A stretch of 64,000 nt of DNA, taken from contig NZ_LUKD01000005.1 in assembly GCF_001592745.1 (NCBI RefSeq), positions 186,001-250,000 on the forward strand, given 5' to 3'. The notes beneath the pieces are model-generated. The model was not told the DNA's origin, made no database searches, and was given only the letters and a program-made list of their open reading frames with translations. Below, in pieces: positions 44,497-53,258 of the stretch. Source of the stretch: Bdellovibrio bacteriovorus. GTDB taxonomy: Bacteria > Bdellovibrionota > Bdellovibrionia > Bdellovibrionales > Bdellovibrionaceae. Made by a program: the position numbers and the translations under genes. Position 1 is the first letter of the stretch. The number at the start of each line of letters is the position of its first letter.

Positions 44497-44531
44497 AAAA
44501 AAAAGACCAGGTTGGGAGACCTGGTCTTAAA
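44497..44531 (-). terminator. Terminator of the 73-aa gene
   Basis: Stem AAGACCAGGT / ACCTGGTCTT with a TGGGAG loop. On the minus strand it is followed by an 8-9 T run. Confidence 0.88.
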
Positions 44532-44555
44532 CGGATGAAATTTGAAATAGGAACG

Positions 44556-44777
44556 TTAAGCGACTTTTTTAGCCGCTGTGTAATGGTAATACTTCTTATC
44601 AAAGTCAGAAGCTTTCATGCCTTCTTTTGTGATAAGACCGGCCTTAAACCATTCAAAGTGCTCAGCGCAAAATCCCGCCTTTTCAGACTTCTTTTTGCAG
44701 CCTTCGCCGCAGCAGCGAGCCGATTCAAGGGAAACTACGTTATTTGGGATTTGCTTTTCAAATTTTTTGTCAGCCAT
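44556..44777 (-). CDS. 73-aa Cys/His-motif protein
   Basis: A basic 73-aa protein with C22-x4-C27-x9-C37-x2-H40, an extra C23, then FEWFKAGLITKEGM. Spacing and the aromatic residues after the histidine are the same as in the C-terminal domain of the 306-aa protein at 10454. This suggests a compact zinc-binding unit. The basic flanks (KKFEKQ, KKYYHYTAAKKVA) might contact nucleic acid (inference). The gene stands alone with its own terminator. Its GGAGGTCAC ribosome site is the right arm of a 9-bp inverted repeat, so translation may be controlled. Confidence 0.75.
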   Translation of the reverse strand: MADKKFEKQIPNNVVSLESARCCGEGCKKKSEKAGFCAEHFEWFKAGLITKEGMKASDFDKKYYHYTAAKKVA

Positions 44778-44780
44778 TTT

Positions 44781-44845
44781 GTGACCTCCAGTTGAAATCT
44801 TAAGCTGGTTGAATGTCTTAAGACATAAGACTTATCGGAGGTCAC
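44781..44845 (-). promoter_or_regulatory. RBS-sequestering inverted repeat leader
   Basis: GTGACCTCC (44781-44789) and GGAGGTCAC (44837-44845) are perfect complements 47 nt apart. Read on the minus strand, the 3' arm contains the SD just 3 nt before the ATG and the 5' arm is its exact anti-SD. Inside lies a perfect 14-bp palindrome ATGTCTTAAGACAT (44813-44826). It could be an RNA switch or an operator. Confidence 0.5.
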
Positions 44846-44920
44846 TAAACGGACTTTAGTACTTTCCTAGAAACCCTCTGAAGGTCTAGGCGAGTCTCAG
44901 AGCGAGACACTTTAAATGCA

Positions 44921-46123
44921 TTAGATTAATTTTAGGAAGCGTCCTAGGTCCACGGGCTTTGAGAACAAATATCCTTGGCCGAAACGAGCCCCTAAGGTCT
45001 CTAGAACCAGGGACTCTTCATTGTTTTCAATGCCTTCAGCAATGATCTCGATATCCATGGCGTGAGCCAAGTGAATGATCGAACTAACGACAGCTTTAGA
45101 TTTAGGGTCGTTTAGAACCTTCATCACAAAACAGCGGTCGATCTTTAGAAAGCTGATAGGCATTTGCGTAAGATACTGCAAGCTTGAAAAGCCTGTTCCG
45201 AAGTCATCAATGGAAATCGCGTAACCCTGATCATGGCACTGCTTCAGTGCATCCAGGGCAATGGCTCCATCCATCATAATTCTTTCAGTCATTTCAAGTT
45301 TGATGTTCTTAGGCTGAAGATCATGTTTTTCGCGCAAGTCTTCAAGGTTGTTCACGAAATCAGAGTGTGTGAACTGGCGGCCTGAAATATTAATACTCAT
45401 CATGAAGTCATCTGCCATCTTGTCTTTTTTATTCAGACGAAGCTGGTCTTGGATGGTGCGCAGATCTTTTAAAGCCTGATTGATGATCCAGTGGCCAATC
45501 GGGATTACCATCGAAGAATTTTCAATGACATCGATGAATAGATTCGGTGAAACAAGTCCATGCTGAGGACTGTTCCAACGAAGTAGCGCCTCGCACCCAT
45601 TGATTTGTTTCGTTTTTAAATTCACAATGGGCTGATAGAAAAGTTCAAATTCTTTGTTTTGAAATGCCTGGAAAATTTGATTTTCAAGTTTGATTTGGTC
45701 TAATGCCGTCTGAGTCCCGTCATCACCAGCTCCTGAATTATCAAACTCCACGTCAGAGATCTTTGTTCCTCCTGGGGTGTTGATATTTTTACGACGAAGG
45801 CGTTTCAACAAAACGCGCATCAGAAGTTGGACAACTTTATCCGCTGTAGAGACACGTTCTAAAACTTGTTGTTTTGTGACGATAGCTAGGCGCACATCTT
45901 CTAGAGCACGCACGGAAGCCGAGCGGTTTTGATTGTCGATCAGGGCCATCTCACCAAAGATTTCACCTTCACCTAAAATAGTTAAAGGGATGTCTTCTTT
46001 GTCTTTGCTAAGATAAATCAGCACTCGGCCTTTTTCGATGATGTAGGCGCAGTCTCCTGCATCACCTTCGTTAAATATGATCTGATCCTTATGTATATCG
46101 ACGGACTGAGTTGCTGAATTCAT
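44921..46123 (-). CDS. cAMP-sensing c-di-GMP phosphodiesterase (cNMP-EAL)
   Basis: A 400-aa protein. Residues ~10-120 are a cNMP-binding domain with an intact phosphate cassette (FGEMALIDNQNRSASV). Residues ~160-395 are an EAL domain with the catalytic E178-A-L (GCEALLRW), MSINISGRQ, EMTERI, IDDFGTGFSSL, LKIDRCFV and AEGIEN. All point to an active c-di-GMP phosphodiesterase gated by a cyclic nucleotide. This matches Bd1971 of B. bacteriovorus, shown to be a cAMP-regulated PDE (established). c-di-GMP controls the attack, growth and host-independent switch in Bdellovibrio. Cytoplasmic and monocistronic. Confidence 0.92.
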   Translation of the reverse strand: MNSATQSVDIHKDQIIFNEGDAGDCAYIIEKGRVLIYLSKDKEDIPLTILGEGEIFGEMALIDNQNRSASVRALEDVRLAIVTKQQVLERVSTADKVVQLLMRVLLKRLRRKNINTPGGTKISDVEFDNSGAGDDGTQTALDQIKLENQIFQAFQNKEFELFYQPIVNLKTKQINGCEALLRWNSPQHGLVSPNLFIDVIENSSMVIPIGHWIINQALKDLRTIQDQLRLNKKDKMADDFMMSINISGRQFTHSDFVNNLEDLREKHDLQPKNIKLEMTERIMMDGAIALDALKQCHDQGYAISIDDFGTGFSSLQYLTQMPISFLKIDRCFVMKVLNDPKSKAVVSSIIHLAHAMDIEIIAEGIENNEESLVLETLGARFGQGYLFSKPVDLGRFLKLI

Positions 46124-46142
46124 AGACCTTATTCTAGAGGCT

Positions 46143-47600
46143 TCAATGAAGGTCAGACAAGTCCAGCTGATTCATTTGATTGAGCTTCCACCCCTTAAAT
46201 TCCGGTTTTACCAGCACTGAAAAGTGGATCGCGCCTAGAGGAATCATCAAGTGGTTCTTCATCAGGTAATCAGCCCCCGCAAGGCACCATTTTTTCTGTT
46301 CTGCGGGTTTCTGCGCTTGTGAAAGCGAGGACAAAATCTTTTCGTATTCGGCCGACTTTATGCGCAGATAATTTTCAGGGCTCCAAGGAGCGAAAGTTTC
46401 TAACGCCGACAAACAAGTGGGTCGGTCCGGAGACACGCCTTTTCTGAAGAGGGCTGGTGGATTATGTTGCAACACCTGCAGAAACACTTTGTTCTCTTTA
46501 ACTTCGAGATGTGTTTTTAACTGCGCGTTTTTACTCCACTGATTCTGAAGCCACTCTGTGGCGCGCTTATGATCTTCGCCGCCTAAAGCTGAAAACATCA
46601 GCGTGTAGGTCTTCGAGTTTTTGATCTTTGGGATCTTGCTAGGATCATAGTCGAAGCAAGGAGCTTTTTCCGGGAACCAGGAATCCGGAAGTCCGATGCA
46701 GCCGGGCTTGCCTTCCGATGAGAAAATCTTCTGTAACTCTGAATAGTTCAAAGAATAGGTGAAAGCCTTGCGTGTGTTTTCATCGCCGGAAAGCTCGGGG
46801 CCAAATCCCAAGTAGTCAAGACGGGTGACCGGGTACCAGTAAAAGTCTTTACGGTTTTTATAAGTCGGGATGAAAAGCGTGGGAAGGCGACGTAAGAACT
46901 GCAACTCATTCTTTTCGTAAAGCTGCAAAGCCACGGTGTCTTCTTCGATAAAAAGAAATTCCACGACCGGACGCTGGACATGTCCTAATTTGTAAAGTCG
47001 GTTGGGTTCAAGAACGAGCTTTTGCCCCTTTTTCCATTCTTTGAGTTTGTAAGGGCCGGAGTAGGCCGTCAGATCTTCTTTTGTCGGCGCCAGTAAGAGG
47101 TTTGAAAGATTGTATTCAAAGTCTGGGTCGGGGTTGGTGAATTCAAATTTCAAAGTGTGCTTGTCCGGAGTGCTCACTCCCAACTTCTTCGCGTCGAGTT
47201 CTCCTTTGTAAAAGGATTCGGCATTCTTGATTTTAAAAAGCAGGTCTGCGCGGGGGATTGCATTTTTAGAAGTCAGAATTTTAATATAGGTTCTTAAAAA
47301 ATCATCGGACGTCAGTGGAGAGCCGTCACTCCACTGCAAATCTTTTTTCAGATTGCAGGTAAGGGTCGTTCGTTTTTTATCGCGTTTACAGCCTGTACCC
47401 AAATCTGGAACAAGACCTTTCTGATCATCGTAAGAAAAGATATTGCGATACAGATTTCCCAAAACGTAACTCGAAGAGGAAGTGCGCTGCTTGTTGGGGT
47501 CAAGGCCCCCCGGCTCGGTAGCTAAGTGCAGTCGAAAAACTTTTTCGGCGGCGAAAGAGGGGGCGCTCAAAAGAAGAAGAAAGACCAAGAAGTAGTTCAT
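46143..47600 (-). CDS. Oligopeptide-binding protein, OppA-like
   Basis: A 485-aa SBP_bac_5 protein with a signal peptide (~1-17, ...SAPSFA). The family landmarks are LATEPGGLDPNKQR, DGSPLTSDDFLRTY, and SYSLNYSELQKIF-type blocks. Four cysteines (TGC, LTC, GC, APCF) may form disulfides. It should capture peptides in the periplasm. No permease or ATPase genes adjoin it, so it must share a transporter encoded elsewhere or have another role. It is 19 nt before the cNMP-EAL gene in reading order on the minus strand. Confidence 0.82.
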   Translation of the reverse strand: MNYFLVFLLLLSAPSFAAEKVFRLHLATEPGGLDPNKQRTSSSSYVLGNLYRNIFSYDDQKGLVPDLGTGCKRDKKRTTLTCNLKKDLQWSDGSPLTSDDFLRTYIKILTSKNAIPRADLLFKIKNAESFYKGELDAKKLGVSTPDKHTLKFEFTNPDPDFEYNLSNLLLAPTKEDLTAYSGPYKLKEWKKGQKLVLEPNRLYKLGHVQRPVVEFLFIEEDTVALQLYEKNELQFLRRLPTLFIPTYKNRKDFYWYPVTRLDYLGFGPELSGDENTRKAFTYSLNYSELQKIFSSEGKPGCIGLPDSWFPEKAPCFDYDPSKIPKIKNSKTYTLMFSALGGEDHKRATEWLQNQWSKNAQLKTHLEVKENKVFLQVLQHNPPALFRKGVSPDRPTCLSALETFAPWSPENYLRIKSAEYEKILSSLSQAQKPAEQKKWCLAGADYLMKNHLMIPLGAIHFSVLVKPEFKGWKLNQMNQLDLSDLH

Positions 47601-47640
47601 GTCTTAAGTCTAACCACAATTATTTGGAAAAAGAAGAAAA

Positions 47641-47667
47641 GAAAAAGGGCTCTTTCGAGCCCTTTAC
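47641..47667 (-). terminator. Terminator of acyl-CoA dehydrogenase gene
   Basis: Stem AAAGGGCTC / GAGCCCTTT with loop TTTC. The minus-strand tail is TTCTTTTC. Confidence 0.8.
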
Positions 47668-47674
47668 TTGAAAA

Positions 47675-48841
47675 CTATTTGTCTAGTTCCATTTTTGCAA
47701 TTGTTTGCAATTGCATGTTTGTTGTTCCTTCGTAGATCTGACCGATCTTAGCATCACGCCAGAATTTCTCGACCGGATATTCTTTCGTGAAACCGTTACC
47801 ACCGAACAAGTCGATAGCTTTAGATGTGATCTTTTCAGCGGCACGAGAAGCATAAAGTTTTGCCATCGCTGCGGCTTCGATGAAGTCTTGACCTGCATCT
47901 TTTAAGCGAGCGGCGTTGTAAACCATCAAGCGAGCGGCTTCGAGTTCAGTACGCATTTCTGCTAGTTGGAATTGAACACCTTGGAAGTGAGCGATTGGTT
48001 TACCGAATTGCTCGCGGCCTTTTACATAGCCAAGAGCGGCTTCGTAAGCGCCTTGAGCGATACCGATCATTTGTGCGCCGATACCGATACGACCTTCATT
48101 CAATGTTTCAATCGCGATTTTATAACCTTTGCCTACTTCACCTAAAACATTCTCTTTAGGTACTTCGCAGTTTTCAAAAAGAAGTTCGCAAGTTGAAGAC
48201 GCACGAATACCTAATTTGTCTTCTTTTTTACCGACTTTGAAACCTGGGAAAGATTTTTCAACGATGAAAGCGGTGATGCCTTTGTAGCCTTTAGCCATAT
48301 CAATGTTCGCAAACACGATAAACACATTGGCTTCTTTACCGTTTGTGATCCAAAGTTTTGAACCGTTCAAAACCCATTTGTCACCTTTGTCTTCAGCCTT
48401 CAATTTCAATGCGAAAGCATCCGATCCAGAAGAAGACTCAGACAATGCGTATGCGCCCACCCAGTCCGTGGCCATTTTGCTTAAATATTTTTCTTGTTGA
48501 GCGGGAGTTCCCCATTTAAGGAATGCATTTGTCGTCAAAGTATTTTGAACGTCGACAAGAACAGATACAGAACCGTCAACGCGTCCGATCTCTTCAACCG
48601 CCAAACAAGCCATAGTAAATGTTGAGCCTGCGCCACCGAATTTTTCTGGTGTTTCGATACCCATCAAACCCATTTCGAAAAGTTTTTTAACGATAGCAGG
48701 ATCCATCTCTGCCTTTTCGTCCATGTGTGTCACATGAGGTTTGATTTCAGATTCAGCAAAAGCTCTTACAGCGTCTCTGAACGCTGCTTCGTCTTCAGAA
48801 AGCATCGTCAAAGCGGGACGAGCATTAGTTACGTCAGACAT
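47675..48841 (-). CDS. Acyl-CoA dehydrogenase
   Basis: The 388-aa flavoenzyme introduces a 2,3-double bond in acyl-CoA. I start at the ATG at 48841 (MSDVTNARPA), with GGAG 9 nt upstream; the longer frame to 48895 adds a non-conserved leader. Landmarks: AYALSESSSGSDAF (FAD/substrate), WILNGSKLWITNG-type block (WVLNGSKLWITNGKEA), LNEGRIGIGAQMIGIAQGA, the FGGNGFTKEYPVEKFWRD loop, and the catalytic Glu in IYEGTTNMQ. Substrate is likely short/branched-chain (BCD/SCAD-like). It is consistent with the acetyl-CoA-yielding genes elsewhere in the window. Confidence 0.92.
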   Translation of the reverse strand: MSDVTNARPALTMLSEDEAAFRDAVRAFAESEIKPHVTHMDEKAEMDPAIVKKLFEMGLMGIETPEKFGGAGSTFTMACLAVEEIGRVDGSVSVLVDVQNTLTTNAFLKWGTPAQQEKYLSKMATDWVGAYALSESSSGSDAFALKLKAEDKGDKWVLNGSKLWITNGKEANVFIVFANIDMAKGYKGITAFIVEKSFPGFKVGKKEDKLGIRASSTCELLFENCEVPKENVLGEVGKGYKIAIETLNEGRIGIGAQMIGIAQGAYEAALGYVKGREQFGKPIAHFQGVQFQLAEMRTELEAARLMVYNAARLKDAGQDFIEAAAMAKLYASRAAEKITSKAIDLFGGNGFTKEYPVEKFWRDAKIGQIYEGTTNMQLQTIAKMELDK

Positions 48842-49027
48842 GGTCCAATCTCCATTCATATAGTTAAAACAGTGGGAAGAACGTATCCGCTTCAAAGAAT
48901 TTATTCAAGGCCTTGGAAAGACGAGAGCTTTTCTCTTAACAAGCTGTGTTACACTGTTTGCACTTTAATTGAGCAAGTGATTCGACATACTAGACAAGGG
49001 TCTAGGTGTGATTTAGCGTGAGGTGAT

Positions 49028-49690
49028 ATGGATTTCGTCGAGATTGGCGCCAAGATTGGTATTTATTTTATCCCGTTCCTTTTTGCACTCTGTTTTCACG
49101 AGTATGCACACGGTTGGGTTGCGCGTCGTCGTGGTGACAACACGGCGGAAATGATGGGTCGTCTGACGATGAACCCGATTGCGCACATGGATATGATTGG
49201 AACTTTGGTGCTTCCGATTATTTCAATCGTTTTAGCGACGCCGATCTTTTTCGGTTGGGCAAAACCGGTTCCAGTCAACGAGCGGAATTTAAAAAATCCC
49301 CGCGTGGATATGTTCTGGATTGCATTGGCCGGTCCTCTTTCGAATATCCTTTTGGCGATTGTGGGTTCGACATTGATCGCGATCGTCGCGAAGTATTTCT
49401 TGGGGGCTTCGTATGCAAGTGGCCTTATCGAAATCTTAAAAACCTTTATCGTGACGAATCTTTTCCTGGCGTTCTTTAATATTCTTCCTTTACATCCGCT
49501 GGATGGAGGAAAAGTTTTGGCTCGTTTTCTTCCAGCTCAATTGAATTATAAGCTCGAGCAAAACGAACACATTACAAGCATGATTTTGATGGCTTTGGTT
49601 TTAACAGGAGCTTTGCGTATTCTCGCGATCCCTGTTTTCTGGAGCTATAACAATCTTGTCGGTCTTGCCTTAGGGGGCTTTGGTATATGA
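49028..49690 (+). CDS. Site-2 protease (M50) family metalloprotease
   Basis: A 220-aa membrane protease with about five or six hydrophobic segments. The Zn motif HEYAHGW (HExxH) lies at ~residues 21-27 and the third ligand motif LPLHPLDGGKVLA near ~160. There is no PDZ domain, so it is the minimal YwhC-like S2P type. It may cut transmembrane segments of anti-sigma or signal proteins. Its stop overlaps the trpS start (ATGA). It opens a plus-strand run of M50-trpS-scpA-scpB, a grouping I recall in other delta-type proteobacteria. Confidence 0.9.
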   Translation: MDFVEIGAKIGIYFIPFLFALCFHEYAHGWVARRRGDNTAEMMGRLTMNPIAHMDMIGTLVLPIISIVLATPIFFGWAKPVPVNERNLKNPRVDMFWIALAGPLSNILLAIVGSTLIAIVAKYFLGASYASGLIEILKTFIVTNLFLAFFNILPLHPLDGGKVLARFLPAQLNYKLEQNEHITSMILMALVLTGALRILAIPVFWSYNNLVGLALGGFGI

Positions 49691-50712
49691 GTTCTGACGT
49701 GGTTCAAACCCCACCACCTGCACCTGTAAAAAAACTGCGCGTTATGTCTGGCATGCGCGTCACCGGTCGTTTGCACATCGGTCACTATTGGGGTGCGCTC
49801 CAAAACTGGCTGACTTTGCAGAATGAGTACGAGTGTTTTTTCGGGGCGATGGATTGGCATGGAATGACCACGGCCTACAAGTCGCCCAAAGAAATCACAC
49901 CATGGACTCGTGAAATGGTGGCGGAATTCTTGGCTTGGGGAATCAATCCCGAGAAGGCGACGATCTTTATTCAAAGCCGTGTTCCCGAGCACTTGGAACT
50001 TTTCATGATTTTCTCAAACATGGTTCCGATGGGCTGGCTTGAGCGCGTGAATACGTGGAAAGACGCTATTGAAGAAATGAAAGCCAACGACACCCACAAT
50101 TTGGGTCGTTTTGCCTATCCAGTTTTGCAAGCGGCAGATATCGCTATCTATCGCGCCAACGCCGTTCCGGTGGGGGCCGATCAGGTGTCGCACCTAGAAT
50201 TAGCGCGTGAGTTGGTCCGTCGCTTCAATCATTTATATAAAGCGAAATTGCCAGAGATGAATCCGCTATTGACAGAGATTCCTCTGGTGCCGGGTCTTGA
50301 CGGTCGTAAGATGTCAAAGTCTTACGGGAACACATTGTTCTTAACTGAAGACACGGAAAAAGATTTGAAGAAAAAAGTAAATCTGATGGTCACAGATCCT
50401 GCGCGCGTTCGTCGCGAAGATCCAGGAGAGCCGACGAAGTGTTCGGTGTATGGCTATCATAAACTCTATTCATCAGCCGATGATATCGCCTGGGTGGAAC
50501 AAGGATGTCGCACAGCAGGAATCGGTTGCGGAGACTGTAAAGGTCGCTTGGCTGCCAACATCGAAAAACTTTCGGTGGGCCCAAGAGAAAAGAAAAAAGA
50601 ATTGTTGAATAATCCAGGTCAGCTTGATTCAATCATCGACGCTGGATGCGACAAAGCGCGCAAGGAAGCCCAAAAGACATTAGAGATAGTTCGTTCCAGT
50701 ATGAAATGGTAG
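49687..50712 (+). CDS. trpS: Tryptophanyl-tRNA synthetase (Fe-S-type)
   Basis: A 341-aa class I synthetase charging tRNA-Trp. Contains the TGRLHIGHYWG (HIGH) motif at ~residue 30 and LDGRKMSKSYGN (KMSKS). Cysteines C252-x21-C274-x6-C281-x2-C284 nearly match the C-x22-C-x6-C-x2-C pattern that holds a [4Fe-4S] cluster in Thermotoga maritima TrpRS (established for that enzyme). Start overlaps the M50 protease stop. It is followed by scpA 15 nt downstream with GAGGGG as RBS. Confidence 0.95.
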   Translation: MSSDVVQTPPPAPVKKLRVMSGMRVTGRLHIGHYWGALQNWLTLQNEYECFFGAMDWHGMTTAYKSPKEITPWTREMVAEFLAWGINPEKATIFIQSRVPEHLELFMIFSNMVPMGWLERVNTWKDAIEEMKANDTHNLGRFAYPVLQAADIAIYRANAVPVGADQVSHLELARELVRRFNHLYKAKLPEMNPLLTEIPLVPGLDGRKMSKSYGNTLFLTEDTEKDLKKKVNLMVTDPARVRREDPGEPTKCSVYGYHKLYSSADDIAWVEQGCRTAGIGCGDCKGRLAANIEKLSVGPREKKKELLNNPGQLDSIIDAGCDKARKEAQKTLEIVRSSMKW

Positions 50713-50727
50713 AGGGGATCCAATTTC

Positions 50728-51726
50728 ATGAGTATTACAGTTCAGTTGCCTAAATTCGAAGGACCGCTGGGGCTTCTTCTTTATCTTATTCGTAAAGAAG
50801 AAATGGACATCATGGATATTAAAATCCATGAGATCACCAAGCAGTATCTTGATTACATCAAATTGATGAAGGAATTGGATCTTGAAGTCGCCGGCGAATT
50901 CGTGGCGATGGCTTCCACTTTGATTCAAATTAAATCTCGCATGCTTCTTCCTCAGTACGATGAAAACGGCGAGGTTGTTGAAGCAGAAGATCCACGTAAA
51001 GAACTGGTACAAAAACTTTTGGAATACCAAAAGTATCAAGAAGCCGCGAAGCTATTGTACGAGCGCCCACTGGTAGGTCGTGACGTGTGGTTGCGTGGAA
51101 CTCGTGAGTCTTTAGATCAAAAAGAAGAAGAGATTATTTTAGAAGAAAACGCCCTGTTTTCTTTGATCTCAACTTACCGTAAAGTTTTGCGTTCGGTTAA
51201 AAAGAAAGTGCATCAAGTGGCGGCGAAGGCGCAGTCTATCGCCAGCCGTGTCTTGGAAATCAAAGACCGCTTAATCGTGGGCCAACGCCTGACGATGATG
51301 GAATTGGTGACGGCGACAGAAGATCGCGCCCGCCAAGCTTTGATCACTTTCTTGTCATTGTTAGAGCTTGGAAAAATGGGTTTTGTAGGTCTTTACCAGA
51401 CAGAAGCTTACGCGGATATCTGGGTGGATGCGAAGAAACCAATCGAAACAGACGTTTTGGCCCGCGTGGAAGAATACGATTCTATGCGTGCGGATCAAGT
51501 CGCTGAAAAGATGATGGAAGAATCCAAGAAAATTCAGGAGGACGAAGAGTTCCTTCTGACAGATGCAGAAGATAAGTTGGAAGAAGCCAACCCTCAAATG
51601 CAATTGGGCTTTATTGAGGATGGATCCTCTGCTGAAGCTACAGAATCAGGTCTAGATATCGCCACGGACGACGAGATCCTAGCAATGGAAAACGAACTAT
51701 TTAAAGACGACGCAACGGAAGTATAA
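50728..51726 (+). CDS. scpA: Segregation and condensation protein A (kleisin)
   Basis: A 332-aa kleisin bridging the Smc heads. N-terminal landmarks are FEGPLGLLLYLIRKEEMDIMDIKIHEITKQY, EFVAMASTLIQIKSRMLLP, and the C-terminal winged-helix region ~210-265 (TFLSLLELGKMGFVGLYQ). It ends with an acidic tail (~270-332). Longer than B. subtilis ScpA (~250). It sits 2 nt before scpB, the partner, as usual. Confidence 0.95.
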   Translation: MSITVQLPKFEGPLGLLLYLIRKEEMDIMDIKIHEITKQYLDYIKLMKELDLEVAGEFVAMASTLIQIKSRMLLPQYDENGEVVEAEDPRKELVQKLLEYQKYQEAAKLLYERPLVGRDVWLRGTRESLDQKEEEIILEENALFSLISTYRKVLRSVKKKVHQVAAKAQSIASRVLEIKDRLIVGQRLTMMELVTATEDRARQALITFLSLLELGKMGFVGLYQTEAYADIWVDAKKPIETDVLARVEEYDSMRADQVAEKMMEESKKIQEDEEFLLTDAEDKLEEANPQMQLGFIEDGSSAEATESGLDIATDDEILAMENELFKDDATEV

Positions 51727-51728
51727 AG

Positions 51729-53258
51729 ATGGCGAGAAAAAAGAAAAATCTTGAAGCACCAGTTGAAGCAGAAGCTGAAACAGCAGTGATGGAGGCGGAA
51801 GTTGAAGCCGCTGAAGTTGAAACTGAAGCCGAAGCAGTTGAACTTTCTGAATCTGAAAACGAAAATGCGTTCGAAGACATGGAGCTAGACGGTATTGAGT
51901 CTGATGCTTCGGTCTTTTTAAATGAAGAAGAAGAGTCTGAAGGTTTCCTTCCGGAAGCCAGTGAAGATGATGTGGCAGAAATGGAAGCGGAAGCTTCTGA
52001 AGAAGAAGATGTTTCTGTTGAAGGAACTGAACTTGATAATTTTGACTCTGCCGAAATTGAAGAAGTTGAATTCGTTGAAGAAGAGCGTCTTGAAAGCATC
52101 GTAGAAAGCGTTCTTTTTGCCAGTGACCGTCCGGTGAGCTTGGCCTCTTTAAAGCTTCTTTTTAAAGGTACCAACATCCGCGGTGATAAAATTCGCAGAG
52201 CCTTGGATCAATTGGCCGTGGAATACGCGGGTGGACGTCGTGGTGTGACTTTGGAAGAAGTTCCAGGTGGTTACCAACTGCGCACTAAAATCGATAACAT
52301 GGAATTCCTAAAACGCACTTTGAAGGCTCGTCAATTCAAGCTTTCAGGTCCGGCATTAGAAGTGCTTTCTATCGTCGCCTACAAACAACCGACAGTTAAG
52401 GCCGAGATCGATGAAATCCGTGGTGTGGAATCGGGTCACTTATTGCGTGCTTTGATGGAAAAGAACTTGGTGAGCTTTGAAGGTAAATCAGAGCTTCCAG
52501 GTCGTCCAATGCAATACGGAACTACAAAAAAATTCCTAGAAATCTTCGGCCTTCGTTCGATCAAAGAACTTCCGACATTGTCGCAAATCGACGAATTGTT
52601 GCCTGAAGGTATCGACGAGCAACAAGCTGAAGAAAAACCAACATTGGCATCCATCACAGATTCCATGTCTGAAACTTTCGTGGGTGCTTACTCGCAAGGC
52701 GAAGACGAATTGATGAAGATTCAAGAACAACTTGAAGATATCGCGACGACGACAAACTTCTTCGAAGAAGAAAAACGTCGTCAGGCTGAAAAACGTGATC
52801 AAGAGCGCGCCCAAAACATCCGTGATGCTTTGGCGTTCGGAGAACCTGTTTCCACTCGCGATGCAAACTGGTTGAAGAAGTACGATGAGGCCTTGGCTGC
52901 AGGTACGACTTTGGTAGCCATCGCGGCTGACAAAAAAGCGAACTTCATGAAATCAACCCCAGGCTCAGCAGAAGGTGCTTCAACAGAAGTATCGGAAGGT
53001 GATAGCGTTGAGGAAGCCTTGATTGCAGAAGCTGCGGCAGAAAATGAAGAAATGAACGCTGATGGGGAGACTCTAGAAGGCGAAGTTTCTGAAGAGCTTG
53101 CCGAGGCATTAGAGTCCTTCGACAACGATGAAGATTTAGATGAAGCTTCTGACGATCAACTTTTTGCTGACAGCGATGAAGAGTCAGCGGAAGATGAGGA
53201 ATTGCCATTCCTAGGAGAAGCTGATGACATTGACGAAGAAGGGGATGCTTCCGTTTAA
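51729..53258 (+). CDS. scpB: ScpB with long acidic extensions
   Basis: The 509-aa protein has an ScpB core of two winged helices at about residues 117-305 (LESIVESVLFASDRPVSL, RRGVTLEEVPGGYQLRT, LEVLSIVAYKQPTVKAEID, VSFEGKSELPGRPMQYGTT). A very acidic ~115-residue N-terminal extension and ~200-residue C-terminal extension, with E/D/A-rich runs, flank it. Normal ScpB is ~190-250 aa. The core should dimerise and clamp ScpA in the Smc complex. The extensions, possibly disordered, are unusual. The start of the next gene overlaps its last 14 bp. Confidence 0.92.
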   Translation: MARKKKNLEAPVEAEAETAVMEAEVEAAEVETEAEAVELSESENENAFEDMELDGIESDASVFLNEEEESEGFLPEASEDDVAEMEAEASEEEDVSVEGTELDNFDSAEIEEVEFVEEERLESIVESVLFASDRPVSLASLKLLFKGTNIRGDKIRRALDQLAVEYAGGRRGVTLEEVPGGYQLRTKIDNMEFLKRTLKARQFKLSGPALEVLSIVAYKQPTVKAEIDEIRGVESGHLLRALMEKNLVSFEGKSELPGRPMQYGTTKKFLEIFGLRSIKELPTLSQIDELLPEGIDEQQAEEKPTLASITDSMSETFVGAYSQGEDELMKIQEQLEDIATTTNFFEEEKRRQAEKRDQERAQNIRDALAFGEPVSTRDANWLKKYDEALAAGTTLVAIAADKKANFMKSTPGSAEGASTEVSEGDSVEEALIAEAAAENEEMNADGETLEGEVSEELAEALESFDNDEDLDEASDDQLFADSDEESAEDEELPFLGEADDIDEEGDASV

